Made by a program: the position numbers and the translations under genes. Positions 9,076 through 18,410 of a stretch of 64,000 bases of DNA are shown piece by piece; position 1 is the first letter of the stretch; each line of letters opens with the position of its first letter. Below the pieces are notes generated by a model, which saw nothing but the letters and a program-made list of their open reading frames with translations, did not search any database and was not told the origin of the DNA. This DNA comes from Bacillota bacterium. Lineage in GTDB: Bacteria > Bacillota > Clostridia > Acetivibrionales > DTU013. The stretch covers positions 1 through 64,000 of the forward strand of contig JAEXNT010000019.1 in NCBI GenBank assembly GCA_023439545.1. Direction: 5' to 3'.

Positions 9076-9104
9076 ACGAAACGCAGGGACGGTTCTTTTG
9101 TTCC
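9076..9104. repeat. REP-like palindrome, second copy
   Basis: CGAAAC (9076-9081) and GTTCCG (9099-9104) flank a core with CAGGGACGGTTC, the same core as the element at 567-612. It sits directly behind argF. Copies at two arginine-cluster junctions suggest a dispersed family. Confidence 0.5.
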
Positions 9105-9163
9105 GCATGAACAAGCTGAGCATGCCCAAAATCACTAGCCAGTAGAAGTAAAGGTGAAAGTAT

Positions 9164-9640
9164 TTGAAATATTCATTTATAATACGCAAAGCCGAGCCGA
9201 AGGACGCGCCCGCGATTCGCGACATCATGCAGGAAGCCTTCAGTAAATATGCCGAGGACGCCGGCCTGACCGTTTCGATGGACGCGCTGCAGGAATCCCT
9301 CGAAGACATCATAAGCGATATAGAAACGAAAGAAGTATTTATTGCGCTTATAGACGACGTCGCCGTGGGTAGTGTAAGGGTGCATATTCGTCCCGATAAT
9401 ATCGCCTACCTCAGCAGGTTCGGCGTTAGGCTCAGCTATCACAACATCGGCATCGGAAAGTCCCTCATGAACCTGGTCGACAAGCTGCTCATGTCAAGGA
9501 ACGTCAAAAGCGTATACCTCCACACCGCATCAAAATATTTCGGACTTGTCCGTTTTTATTACGGCAGGGGCTTTTATATCGATTCCGTGACCAAGGACAG
9601 GGGCTATGCCCGCGCCCTGATGGTAAAGGAGTATAAGTGA
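9164..9640 (+). CDS. GNAT-family N-acetyltransferase
   Basis: Acetyl-CoA-dependent acetyltransferase of unknown substrate. The 158 residues cover a single GNAT domain; the acetyl-CoA loop is in HNIGIGKSLM (near residues 94-103), and the C-terminal half has the HTASKYFGLVRFYYGRGF segment typical of beta5-alpha4. The start is a TTG at 9164 with AAAGGTG 4-10 nt upstream; no better ATG lies nearby. It follows the arginine cluster on the same strand, separated by a repeat, so it could be read through from argF. An ArgA-like N-acetylglutamate synthase role is conceivable from location, but nothing in the sequence shows it. Confidence 0.8.
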   Translation: MKYSFIIRKAEPKDAPAIRDIMQEAFSKYAEDAGLTVSMDALQESLEDIISDIETKEVFIALIDDVAVGSVRVHIRPDNIAYLSRFGVRLSYHNIGIGKSLMNLVDKLLMSRNVKSVYLHTASKYFGLVRFYYGRGFYIDSVTKDRGYARALMVKEYK

Positions 9641-9726
9641 AACTGGAACCGATAAATATATACAATAAATCATAATCTATTACAAAACAAATTATAGGAT
9701 AAGTGTAAAATAGAATATATAACGAT

Positions 9727-9773
9727 GGTCACGAAGGCCTTTTAGGTGAAAGGGATTTTCGTGGCCACTTTTT
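9727..9773 (+). terminator. rho-independent terminator between GNAT and mtaB
   Basis: GGTCACGAA (9727-9735) pairs with TTCGTGGCC (9758-9766), one G.U pair, with further pairing inside the loop, followed by ACTTTTT. It likely ends the arginine/GNAT transcripts and insulates mtaB. Confidence 0.6.
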
Positions 9774-9802
9774 AATTTTGAAACTCAAAAGGAGTCGATA
9801 CT

Positions 9803-11188
9803 ATGTCAAAGAAAATGTTTAACAGCTTATCCTACGATAGCATTGATGATTTTCTATTCGGGAAATCCGTGAACCCGATAACATGCAAAAACGGTCTTGT
9901 AATAGGAGGAGGGCAAGTATTGCCGGAACTCAATTTTACATTGCCGCCGATGTTAATCACAGACCAGACTATGCCTGAAGTTATACAACAATATAAAAGT
10001 ATCATGGAGGATGCCTGCAAAAGAGCCAGAGAGCTATATTCACAAGGCTTTGTTGTTGAATTGGAGCTTCTTCCAGCGGCTACCTATAACCCTGAATGGG
10101 GCATTGAAATAACAAAAACAGTCCGTAATATAATGTACGAAAACGAAAGCAAATATGGGTTAAAAAGCGTGATGAGGCTTACTCCGGTTGATATAAGGGA
10201 GGATAGGGAAGCGGTCCATATGTGGAGAGGCAAACATTGGGAGTCCGTACTCAGGACCTTTGAAGGCTGCGCAAAAGAAGGTGCTGATTTCCTCGCCATT
10301 GAATCTATAGGAGGCAAAGATATCCATGATGATGCCGTTATGTTCTGCGAAATTACAAAATCATTATTCGCGCTTGGTATATTAGGCACACGAGACATGT
10401 CCATGTTATGGAGATCAATCATAGATATTGCTGACAATACCGGGAGTATCGCATCCGGTGATTCGGCATGCGGATTTGCAAATACGGCGATGGTTTTAGC
10501 CGACAGGGGCTATGTGCCTAAAGTATTCTCTGCTGTGGTAAGGGTCATGTCTGTAGTAAGAAGCCTTGTAGCTTTGGAGGAAGGAGCTGTGGGTCCACAT
10601 AAGGACTGCGGATATGAGGGCGTCTATATAAAAGCCATTACGGGAACGCCTATCTCCATGGAAGGCAAATCCAGCGCATGTGCGCATTTAAGCCCTTTAG
10701 GCAATATCGCCGCGGCTGTCACCGATCTGTGGAGCAATGAATCAGTTCAAAATATTAAGCTTCTGGGTGGAATGGCGCCGACTGTATCCATGGAACAGCT
10801 TATTTATGATTGCAGGCTAATGAATACAGCTTCGGAAAAAGGCCGGAGTTATGCCCTTATAATGCGTGATTTGTTCGCTGATTCCGACAGTAGATTAGAT
10901 CCTCAGGCTTACGTGCTAAGACCTGATGTAGTATTAAAAATTTCAGGAGAGATAGTAAAGGAAATTGGTCACTTCAACAGGACAAAAAAGGCTGCGCTTT
11001 TGACAATAGCCGAATTAAAGAAAGCTATCGCAGACGGAAAGGTTGTTATATCGGAAAGGGAAATGCCCTGGCTGGATACAATGGAAAGCCAAATCGAATC
11101 ATTGCCGCTGGATGAAGAGGAATTCATCCGACAAATGGTTAATGATAATGCATCGGATAAATTTGTTCCGCAAAAATATGATTTATAG
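9803..11188 (+). CDS. mtaB: methanol:corrinoid methyltransferase (MtaB family), isolated copy
   Basis: MtaB moves the methyl group of methanol to the cobalt of the corrinoid protein MtaC. The 461 residues match the family length, and the three zinc ligands known from Methanosarcina barkeri (Glu164, Cys220, Cys269) line up with Glu167 (AIESIGGK), Cys223 (GDSACGFAN) and Cys269 (PHKDCGYEG). AAAGGAG 8 nt before the ATG supports the start. No mtaC, mtaA or RamA-like gene is in the window, which is unusual because these proteins work with a cognate corrinoid protein. Codon use is AT-richer than the arginine genes before it. The substrate could be methanol or another small methoxylated or hydroxylated compound. 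Confidence 0.92.
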   Translation: MSKKMFNSLSYDSIDDFLFGKSVNPITCKNGLVIGGGQVLPELNFTLPPMLITDQTMPEVIQQYKSIMEDACKRARELYSQGFVVELELLPAATYNPEWGIEITKTVRNIMYENESKYGLKSVMRLTPVDIREDREAVHMWRGKHWESVLRTFEGCAKEGADFLAIESIGGKDIHDDAVMFCEITKSLFALGILGTRDMSMLWRSIIDIADNTGSIASGDSACGFANTAMVLADRGYVPKVFSAVVRVMSVVRSLVALEEGAVGPHKDCGYEGVYIKAITGTPISMEGKSSACAHLSPLGNIAAAVTDLWSNESVQNIKLLGGMAPTVSMEQLIYDCRLMNTASEKGRSYALIMRDLFADSDSRLDPQAYVLRPDVVLKISGEIVKEIGHFNRTKKAALLTIAELKKAIADGKVVISEREMPWLDTMESQIESLPLDEEEFIRQMVNDNASDKFVPQKYDL

Positions 11189-11261
11189 ACTATAATAACC
11201 GCTCCTGGAACATAAATCCTGAATTGATTGCCTAATTTATAGAAATGAATTGAGGATTTTT

Positions 11262-11864
11262 ATGAAGTTTTTTATAATAATGATATTTAGTCTTATTTGC
11301 TGCATAACACTAACAACCTGTTCAAAACCGGATAAAAGCAATGAGTATTACAGCAGTTCCGCGAGAACTGCGAGTAATATTCAAGGTTCGGCAGAATCGG
11401 CAGATAACGGGCAGGATTATAATAAGTTATTTGAGCTTGAGCTATATTCCGATAAGCAATCATATAAAACTACCGACAGGATTAAAATCTGGGCAACTTT
11501 AAAGTATATAGGAAGCGATAGCAAAATCAAAATATGGCATGGCGATCCGTATATCAGTTTTTTCATATCCGACGGCAAGGATTTTAATATCGGGGGGATT
11601 ATTAATACTATACTGACCTCTACCATACTGGAGAAGAATAAACTATACAGTTTTGATTACTCCAAGAATGGCGGCTATTCCAGCGATGACCCGAAAGCAG
11701 ACTTCTGGAAAAAGTTTTATGAAGAGAAAGATTTATATTTGCCGGAGGGAAAATACAGCATAAAGGTTGGGGGTGCTTTTTCAATAACTGAATCCCCCTC
11801 GGAAAGCAAGAATAATTTGGCTAAAGAAATAAAAATCTCAGTAAAAAACCAGACTGGAGTTTAA
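11262..11864 (+). CDS. putative lipoprotein, unknown function
   Basis: Likely anchored outside the membrane. After the start a hydrophobic stretch ends in LTTCSK, a lipobox with Cys at residue 20, followed by a Ser/Asn-rich linker and one beta-rich domain (about residues 55-195) with LELYSDKQSYKTTDRI, which resembles the BsuPI/intracellular proteinase-inhibitor type of Ig-like fold by eye only. A TTG at 11250 is in frame, but TGAGGA at 11251-11256 is placed for the ATG at 11262, giving 200 residues. It lies in an AT-rich stretch between mtaB and a GNAT gene, 7 bp from the latter. Function is not recognised. Confidence 0.75.
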   Translation: MKFFIIMIFSLICCITLTTCSKPDKSNEYYSSSARTASNIQGSAESADNGQDYNKLFELELYSDKQSYKTTDRIKIWATLKYIGSDSKIKIWHGDPYISFFISDGKDFNIGGIINTILTSTILEKNKLYSFDYSKNGGYSSDDPKADFWKKFYEEKDLYLPEGKYSIKVGGAFSITESPSESKNNLAKEIKISVKNQTGV

Positions 11865-11871
11865 GAAAAAC

Positions 11872-12429
11872 ATGGAATTTAAAAGCGAACGCCTTTATTT
11901 CAGAGAGTTTGAGCCGCACGACTATGACAAATATGCTTCCGTGTTTTCAAATGATCTTGTTATGAAATATGCCTATATGGATAAAATAGACGATGAAAAC
12001 GAGATGACTTCAAGCTTCAGTAAAGTAATTGAAAATACCCGTATTACAGGTAAAAGAGATGCTTACGAATTTGCAGTTTTTCTGTCTGCGAACGGTGATT
12101 TTATCGGATGGTCATGCATACTCGTCAATTATCATTTTTCAAGAATCAAATTCGGAGAAATAGGATATTTCCTGTTGCCCGATCATTGGGGCAAGGGGTA
12201 TGCCACGGAAATCGCCAAAACGCTCACGGAGGTTTGCTTTACTGAGCTCCACATGCATAAGGTGGCCGCAAGCTGCAATGTCAACAATCCCCGATCGGAA
12301 AATGTCATGAAAAAAATCGGTATGATAAAAGAGGCCGAGTTGAGAAAAGAAAGGTATAAAAACGGACATTGGGACAATGAATTGCGTTACGGCATTTTAC
12401 TGGAGGAATGGGAGGGCAAACTAAAATAA
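11872..12429 (+). CDS. GNAT acetyltransferase, RimJ/RimL-like
   Basis: Acetylates an amino group of an unidentified protein or small molecule. The 185 residues show the RimJ/RimL layout: SERLYFREFEPHDYDKY at the start, FGEIGYFLLPDHWGKGYATE (acetyl-CoA loop WGKGYATE, about residues 104-111) and HKVAASCNVNNPRSENVMKKIGM in the second half. The gene follows the lipoprotein after 7 bp, so the two are probably co-transcribed. It converges with the yesN-like gene, whose stop is 45 bp away. Confidence 0.88.
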   Translation: MEFKSERLYFREFEPHDYDKYASVFSNDLVMKYAYMDKIDDENEMTSSFSKVIENTRITGKRDAYEFAVFLSANGDFIGWSCILVNYHFSRIKFGEIGYFLLPDHWGKGYATEIAKTLTEVCFTELHMHKVAASCNVNNPRSENVMKKIGMIKEAELRKERYKNGHWDNELRYGILLEEWEGKLK

Positions 12430-12474
12430 CGGGTCTTTTGATAGCCCTGGTTAATTGGACAGCTTGTAACAGGG

Positions 12475-14073
12475 TTATTGCCTGGTGAGGCAGCTTCCCT
12501 GCATATTAATGTATTTTGAAGGGGAAATGCCGTAAAATTTCTTGAACGATTTGCTGAAATAAAAGGGATCATTGTACCCTACTGCTTTTGAAAGCAATAT
12601 GATCTGGTATTCCCTGTTTTCGTCAATAAACTGCTTTGCTTTTTTCATTCGGAAGCTAATGATATATTCATTCAGGGTAGTTTTCATCTCCTGCTTAAAT
12701 ATCTTACATAAGTAATTACTGGTTATAAAGAGGTTATTAGCAATTGAGGTAACGGACAAATCATGAGAATTGTAGTTTTTCTCTATATATTTACAGCACT
12801 TTGAAATAATCGTATCGGAACGTTTGCGGAAATTATTCACGGAAAACGAGATTATGTTCTTATAAAGGCTGATAAGCCAATTCTCCAACTCCATGGCTGT
12901 TTCAAACTTTTCGATGTGCGACATATAAACACTTTGATTTTCAAATATGTAGCTTGTGTTCAAACCAAGCTCTATTGAAAAATGGATTATACAATTCACA
13001 AGGTCGGCTGCAATAAAGCAAAAATATTCCTTGCAAAAGTTTTTTTCAATTGTGTCCGAAATGATTTCATGCAGTTGATCTTTAACCTTGTTAAATTCCC
13101 CCTGCCTCAATAATGAGGTAATGTATGATGTGTCTGCACGGCAGTTGCTTTTATCCGGATACGATATCTGTGCAGTGCCGTAAGTATAGATTTTGCCCGC
13201 GCCTTTGCAGAACTTCTGCTCCAAGGCCTTTTGAGCCTGAATGATAGCATTGTCCAGCTCGGTAATCTCCGAAAATGGATTACTGATGCCGCAGGAGATA
13301 CTGATGTTCATATTTTCAAGTACGTGACCCGCCGCTCTTTCAAAGCATGCCTTTAAATTCATTGGAGCGGCATTTGTAACACTTGCTCCTATCAGAACAT
13401 TAAATTTGTATGGATACAAGGTAACCGTCAATCCGATTTCCTCCAGATACTTCTTCACCATGACTGATACGGCCGTTAAGGATAAAATTCTTTCCTTTTG
13501 CGTTCTGAATTTTTGTATCAGGAAATCCGCCTCCAATAAAACCACGGAATTATTGGCGCATCCATACTTTTTGATGCCCGAACTGAATAATTCTATAAAA
13601 TCAGCCTGGTTCTTCTGTGGCTCATTGAAGAAATTGCCGGCTTTAAGGCAATCGTCAGGGTGTTCAAAGTATTTCAATACCTTTCCCATGTTTCTTTCTT
13701 TCAGTATTTCTCTTTTAGCAGCTACTACAGCTTTCTGAAACTCATCCTTTTCAAGCGGTTTTACAACATAATCCATAACTCCGGCACGCATGCAGCGCTG
13801 GATATAATCAAAGGTATCGTAACCTGTCAGCACAATTATCTTTACATGCGGATATTTTCTCCTGACCTTGTCTGCAACCTTTATTCCGTCCAACAGCGGA
13901 ATATTTATATCAAGAATTATGAGTTCAGGCTGGCATCTGTCCACCAATTCCAGCGCTTCCAATCCATCGGACGCTTCTGCAATAATTTCAAAGCCCAGAC
14001 CGTTCCAGTCGATCAGGTTTCGTATTGCGTGCCTAATTAAGTACTCGTCATCAACAATAATTGTTCTGACCAA
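12475..14073 (-). CDS. response regulator with AraC-type DNA-binding domain (YesN family)
   Basis: Transcription activator controlled by phosphorylation. The N-terminal receiver domain (1-120) has Asp8/Asp9, phospho-acceptor Asp55 in ILDINIP, Thr83 and Lys105. A middle region (about 160-400) is of the type found in YesN-like regulators, and the C-terminal AraC/XylS helix-turn-helix pair (about 430-529) includes SNYLCKIFKQEM and the second-helix region around YNDPFYFSKSFKKFYGISPSKY. The start is a TTG behind GGGGATTCTC. It sits 15 bp downstream of the kinase gene and divergent from the sugar importer, so it most likely activates the importer and glycosidase genes. Confidence 0.94.
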   Translation of the reverse strand: MVRTIIVDDEYLIRHAIRNLIDWNGLGFEIIAEASDGLEALELVDRCQPELIILDINIPLLDGIKVADKVRRKYPHVKIIVLTGYDTFDYIQRCMRAGVMDYVVKPLEKDEFQKAVVAAKREILKERNMGKVLKYFEHPDDCLKAGNFFNEPQKNQADFIELFSSGIKKYGCANNSVVLLEADFLIQKFRTQKERILSLTAVSVMVKKYLEEIGLTVTLYPYKFNVLIGASVTNAAPMNLKACFERAAGHVLENMNISISCGISNPFSEITELDNAIIQAQKALEQKFCKGAGKIYTYGTAQISYPDKSNCRADTSYITSLLRQGEFNKVKDQLHEIISDTIEKNFCKEYFCFIAADLVNCIIHFSIELGLNTSYIFENQSVYMSHIEKFETAMELENWLISLYKNIISFSVNNFRKRSDTIISKCCKYIEKNYNSHDLSVTSIANNLFITSNYLCKIFKQEMKTTLNEYIISFRMKKAKQFIDENREYQIILLSKAVGYNDPFYFSKSFKKFYGISPSKYINMQGSCLTRQ

Positions 14074-14088
14074 GAGAATCCCCTTTCT

Positions 14089-15876
14089 CTATTCACGTGA
14101 GTTTTCCTGATATTCTTGTATGGCAGGTATTTGTATATCAACCTTTGCGCCGCTGTCCAAATCATAAATGAATAAGCCGTACTCCTTCCCGAAATAAAGC
14201 TGGATGCGCTCGTTTACGCTGTATAGGCCGTATTTCGTGCCCTGATTGTTCTTGAGCACATTTTCGATAATTTCCTTACTGATTCCGGGTCCATTATTGG
14301 TTACAGAGATGACAATAATATTTTCCCTGCGTTTGCATGAAATGTTCAGGAACCCTTTACCGGGCTGCTGGCGGATACCGTGATATATTGCGTTTTCAAC
14401 AAGAGGCTGTACGCTCAATTTCACTATAAGAAAGCCCCTCAAGTCTTCATCAAAGTTGATATTATAAGTAAATTTGTCCCTATATCTGAAATTAAGGATC
14501 TGCAAATAGCTGGAGACATTCTGTATCTCTTTTTCAATAGGAATCAGATCTTTACCGCCGCTTAATGAAGTTTTATAAAAAAGCTCCAGCGATTTTGTCA
14601 TTTGTGACGCGTCATCATACATTTTAAGCGTTATGAGCGAATCTATGCTTTCAAGCGTGTTGTACAGGAAATGAGGGTTTATCTGAGCCTGCAGCGCAAG
14701 AAGCTGAGACTTTTTCCGTGTGGTCTGCTCGTTGTAAACCTGCTCAACAAGGGTCGATATTTGCGACATCATTGTATTAAACGTCCGTGCGAGCTGTGAA
14801 ATTTCATCATTTCCCACTACTCTGACACTGACTGAAAAGTCGCCCTGCCCTGCTCCGGCCATGGATTCGGACAAACTCAAAATTGGCTTTGTTATCGATC
14901 TTGTAAAGAAATAAGATGTTACAGACGCCAATACCACACCGAGTATTCCGCATATAACGATGAGGAGCAGCTGCTGCCACATCTGGCCGGTTATAACCTC
15001 CAAAGGCAGTTTTGAAACCGCATAGTAATTAATCTTATCAAAGTGAACTGAGGTTACGAAATATTTTTCATTATCCTCTTTGATAATTTTACATTTACCG
15101 TTTGCTTTGGCGGCAAACTTAAAGCTTTCGGCGCCGGAGATATCGGAAAACAGGTCGCTTTCATTCAAGTTGGCGATTATAATGCCTTTTTGATCGACAA
15201 TTGATATCGATGAGCCTTTCTGATCATAAAGAGGCTTCAGGAACTGTGATATCGTGGATTCGTAATAGTTAATCTCAACAACGGCTACAATGTTTCCGGA
15301 GTAGTATGAAATCACAGGCTTTAAAACAGAAAAATAATTTACAGTTTTGCCTGATGTACTATATGTGATTTTGCGTGTGTTTAAATATATAGGCATACCC
15401 CAATACTTATTCATAGTCTTCAGCTGATCTGCAAAGGTTTCGCCGTCTACATTATACATTCTGCCATTATCACTGCTGGTTGCTATACTTTGACGATCAA
15501 TGCCGTATACTACTATTGACGCTATATCGCTTTTGGGCTCGATTATACTGTCCAGAAAACTTCTGATCAGCATTTTGCCTTCGAAGTCCTGATAACCGCT
15601 GCTTTCTGTGCTGTAAAAGTCCTGGATCCAGGCGTTTGAAACAACTATATTTAAAATATTTGCAGCATTGTTAAGAAGACTTTCCGTGCTTGTGACAGAT
15701 TGCTTCAAATTTTGAATTGAGTTGAAACTGGCTTTATCCAAATTCGATTTTTCTATTATGAGAATCGAAGCCGTAGCCAAAATAGTAAATGGAATGATAA
15801 ATACTATTATATAAGTTAAAGCGAGCTTGTTTTTTATGGATGAATAATGGTACAACTCCTGCAGTTTTCTAAGCAT
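14089..15876 (-). CDS. sensor histidine kinase (YesM family, LytS/HisKA-7TM-like His_kinase domain)
   Basis: Membrane kinase that phosphorylates the neighbouring YesN-like regulator. The 595 residues contain TM1 (about 17-41), an extracellular dCACHE-like sensor (about 45-298), TM2 (about 301-325), HAMP (about 324-378), the phospho-acceptor His402 in QINPHFLYNTLESID, and a C-terminal ATPase with VTNNGPGISKE (N and G1 boxes). The extracellular domain is large enough to bind a sugar directly or to contact the sugar-binding lipoprotein encoded next to it. The ATG start overlaps no other gene. Confidence 0.95.
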   Translation of the reverse strand: MLRKLQELYHYSSIKNKLALTYIIVFIIPFTILATASILIIEKSNLDKASFNSIQNLKQSVTSTESLLNNAANILNIVVSNAWIQDFYSTESSGYQDFEGKMLIRSFLDSIIEPKSDIASIVVYGIDRQSIATSSDNGRMYNVDGETFADQLKTMNKYWGMPIYLNTRKITYSTSGKTVNYFSVLKPVISYYSGNIVAVVEINYYESTISQFLKPLYDQKGSSISIVDQKGIIIANLNESDLFSDISGAESFKFAAKANGKCKIIKEDNEKYFVTSVHFDKINYYAVSKLPLEVITGQMWQQLLLIVICGILGVVLASVTSYFFTRSITKPILSLSESMAGAGQGDFSVSVRVVGNDEISQLARTFNTMMSQISTLVEQVYNEQTTRKKSQLLALQAQINPHFLYNTLESIDSLITLKMYDDASQMTKSLELFYKTSLSGGKDLIPIEKEIQNVSSYLQILNFRYRDKFTYNINFDEDLRGFLIVKLSVQPLVENAIYHGIRQQPGKGFLNISCKRRENIIVISVTNNGPGISKEIIENVLKNNQGTKYGLYSVNERIQLYFGKEYGLFIYDLDSGAKVDIQIPAIQEYQENSRE

Positions 15877-16044
15877 ATAATTTTACCCCAAAATTATTAT
15901 ATTAAATCTGGTTTTGCTTTTCAATTTTTGCGGAACTAAAAGTACAAAATTACAGGGAAGTTTAATATTCTCCATTCAAAAACCATATTAAACAAGCTAG
16001 CATAACAGTATACCGATCAAAATTAAGAAAGAGAGGAATCAATA

Positions 16045-17397
16045 ATGAAAAAAGCAAGATTTATGAGCACTTTGTTGGCAGCGCTTCTATTGTTCACATT
16101 AGTGCTAAGCGGTTGTGGTTCTCAACAGCCCGCAGAAAACACTCCTTCGCAATCAACAGAAGCCACAGGCAGCACAGCCCCTGCGGAAAAGGTGAAACTG
16201 ACTGTTTTGACCAGATGGACAGGCTCGGATGCAATGACACCTTTATTCGATGAAATCATCAAAGGATTTACCGAACTACATCCTGAAGTTGAGATCCAAA
16301 ATGATTCGGTAAATGAGGAAGCCGCGTTCAACAATAAACTGAAAACAGCCATTGCTACAGGCGATGTACCAAATGTCTTCTATAATCCCGGCATTATGAA
16401 TGCCGTTGATTATGCGAAAAACGGGATTGTAATGGAAATTTCACCATTGTTCGAAGATAAAGAATGGTATGACGGATTTATCAATGGCGCTTTTGAAACC
16501 TACAATTTTACGACATTCGGCGCTGAAGGTTATTACGCGATACCTCATTCGATCGGTGTTGAGGGGATCTTTTACAATAAGGACCTTTTTGCAAAAGCAG
16601 GTATTACAAAAGTGCCGGAGACCATCGAAGACATGTATGATGCCATCGGCAAGCTCAAGGCTATAGGTGTTTCACCCTTCGCAGTAGGCGCCAAGGAGAC
16701 CTGGAGAGCGGGGCACATTCTTAACTGGCTTACATATAAGAATGTCGGTATTGAAAAGGTTAAACAAATTGGTGCTCGTAACGCTAAATGGACAGATCCC
16801 GATATGGTTGACACACTCAAGCTTTATATGGACCTCAAAAACAGAGGCGCGTTTCCTGTTAACTACGAGGGCGTCACCTATGACGAGGAAAAGTCAATGT
16901 TCTTTACAGAAAAAGCCGCAATGGTACTCAACGGTTCCTGGTTTATCGGAGATTGCGACAGTTCCGATATTTCCGCAAAGATTGGTATTTTTGCGCCGCC
17001 CAGCTTCAAGGATAAACAACAATTTGTCGGAAACGGTATAATATACCCTCAACAGCTGTACTTAAGCGGAAAAGCTACCGGTGCGCAAAAAGATATGCAG
17101 ATTGCCTTTGTCAAATACCTTACAAACAAGGATAATCAGCAGAAAATGGCACTGGAGATTCAGCGTATCCCGATAAGGAAGGATCTCGACCTCTCTTCAG
17201 CCAAGCCTGACAGCTTGTTTTCACAGGCAGTTGCAATATCAAGCTCCATCACCTTATCCTGCGGAGATACATTCGACTTCGATCCTCTGCCTTCGATGAT
17301 GGATCGTACGAGGAACTCACTCATAGGCATGTCGTTGGGAATGTCGCCCGAGGATACAGCAAAGGAAATACAGTCTGAAATTGATAAAAATCAGTAA
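16045..17397 (+). CDS. sugar ABC transporter substrate-binding lipoprotein
   Basis: Captures an oligosaccharide or sugar outside the cell for the two permeases that follow. The 450 residues begin with a signal peptide ending in VLSGCGS (lipobox Cys24), a Pro/Thr/Ser linker, then a family 1 (MalE-like) binding-protein fold. AGAGAGGAATCAATA precedes the ATG. No ATPase gene is in the locus, as usual for CUT1 importers that share a general MsmK/MalK ATPase. The ligand cannot be read from the sequence; the downstream GHL6-type glycosidase hints at a fucosylated or galactosyl-type glycan. Confidence 0.95.
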   Translation: MKKARFMSTLLAALLLFTLVLSGCGSQQPAENTPSQSTEATGSTAPAEKVKLTVLTRWTGSDAMTPLFDEIIKGFTELHPEVEIQNDSVNEEAAFNNKLKTAIATGDVPNVFYNPGIMNAVDYAKNGIVMEISPLFEDKEWYDGFINGAFETYNFTTFGAEGYYAIPHSIGVEGIFYNKDLFAKAGITKVPETIEDMYDAIGKLKAIGVSPFAVGAKETWRAGHILNWLTYKNVGIEKVKQIGARNAKWTDPDMVDTLKLYMDLKNRGAFPVNYEGVTYDEEKSMFFTEKAAMVLNGSWFIGDCDSSDISAKIGIFAPPSFKDKQQFVGNGIIYPQQLYLSGKATGAQKDMQIAFVKYLTNKDNQQKMALEIQRIPIRKDLDLSSAKPDSLFSQAVAISSSITLSCGDTFDFDPLPSMMDRTRNSLIGMSLGMSPEDTAKEIQSEIDKNQ

Positions 17398-17419
17398 TAT
17401 TCCCTTGGGTTAATTGATG

Positions 17420-17447
17420 GTTGCATCTTTAGCGATAAAGATGCAAC
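17420..17447 (+). ncRNA. intergenic mRNA hairpin with GCGA tetraloop between binding protein and permease
   Basis: GTTGCATCTTTA (17420-17431) and TAAAGATGCAAC (17436-17447) form a perfect 12-bp stem closed by GCGA, a GNRA tetraloop. No U-run follows. Such hairpins after binding-protein genes usually stabilise the upstream mRNA or reduce downstream reading, which would let the binding protein exceed the permeases in amount. Confidence 0.7.
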
Positions 17448-17509
17448 TGTCATTTAATATGTACATAAATCAACGCGCAATCGTCAAAAGAAAAAGAAAG
17501 GCTGAAAAG

Positions 17510-18400
17510 ATGGAGAAATTTAAAAAGAATTTAAAAGTGATTGCACTTTTTATGCTCCCCGCTTTTATTATCTACCTTATATTTGCTGTAATTCCTATTG
17601 TTCAATCGATCTATTTCGCTTTTTTTAACTGGAACGGTATTCATGGAGTACCTTTAAAACTTGTCGGGCTGAACAACTTCAAGATATTGTTCGGTATGAA
17701 AGAGTTTTACCATACATTCAAAAATGCTTTTATATTTGCAGGGCTCAATCTGCTTTTTCAAATACCGCTGGGCTATTTTCTCGCGTATTTATTAGCGGAT
17801 TTCTGCAAAGGCTACCAGTTTTTTAAGACTATATTCTTCGCATCGGTTATTTTACCTATGACAGCCACGGCGCTATTGTTCAAATTCATTTTTGGACCAA
17901 ACAATGACGGAATAATAAATTCGATCCTGGTTGGCCTGGGAATCAGCGACGGTAATATAGGTTGGTTGCTTCAGCCTTCAACGGCATTACTGTCAATTAT
18001 TATTGCAAATGCCTGGTGTGGATTCGGCTACCATATGACTATCGGCTTTGCCGCAATAACAGGCATACCGAAAGAGATTATGGAAGCAAGCGAGATTGAT
18101 GGGGTAACAGGGTTCAAAAGAATAATTACAATAGTGGCGCCATTGATCTGGGAACCCTTAAAAACCTCGGTTGTACTTATTATAACAGGAAGCATAAAGG
18201 TATTCGATATTGTATTCGTCATGACGGAGGGCGGTCCAAACGGACTCACCCAGGTGCCGTCCACACTTTTATACAATGAGGCGTTCAAATACAGCAATTA
18301 CGGAATAGGCAGTGCTATTTCAGTTCTAATTTTTGTAATTTCATTACTACTTGCATTTTTCAGCATGCAGGCAATGAAGTCGAAAACTCAGGAAATGTGA
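17510..18400 (+). CDS. sugar ABC transporter permease (CUT1, MalF/UgpA-like)
   Basis: First membrane subunit of the importer. From the ATG at 17510 it has 296 residues, six predicted transmembrane segments, and the EAA loop for the ATPase in EIMEASEIDGVTGFKR (about residues 187-202). The frame is open from 17414, but that would add a 32-residue basic leader covering the GNRA hairpin spacer and would be unusual for the family. The 17510 ATG has AAAGAAAGG upstream and the expected MEKFKKNLK start. It follows the binding protein and is 10 bp before the second permease. Confidence 0.92.
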   Translation: MEKFKKNLKVIALFMLPAFIIYLIFAVIPIVQSIYFAFFNWNGIHGVPLKLVGLNNFKILFGMKEFYHTFKNAFIFAGLNLLFQIPLGYFLAYLLADFCKGYQFFKTIFFASVILPMTATALLFKFIFGPNNDGIINSILVGLGISDGNIGWLLQPSTALLSIIIANAWCGFGYHMTIGFAAITGIPKEIMEASEIDGVTGFKRIITIVAPLIWEPLKTSVVLIITGSIKVFDIVFVMTEGGPNGLTQVPSTLLYNEAFKYSNYGIGSAISVLIFVISLLLAFFSMQAMKSKTQEM

Positions 18401-18410
18401 GGAGTACAGG

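Noticed and set aside
9641..9802. A cobalamin riboswitch upstream of mtaB
   Set aside because: The region contains a terminator-like hairpin but none of the conserved B12-box blocks.
12444..12475. Terminator between the GNAT and yesN-like genes
   Set aside because: CCCTGGTTA/TAACAGGG can pair with a bulge, but no U-run follows on either strand, so it was not listed.
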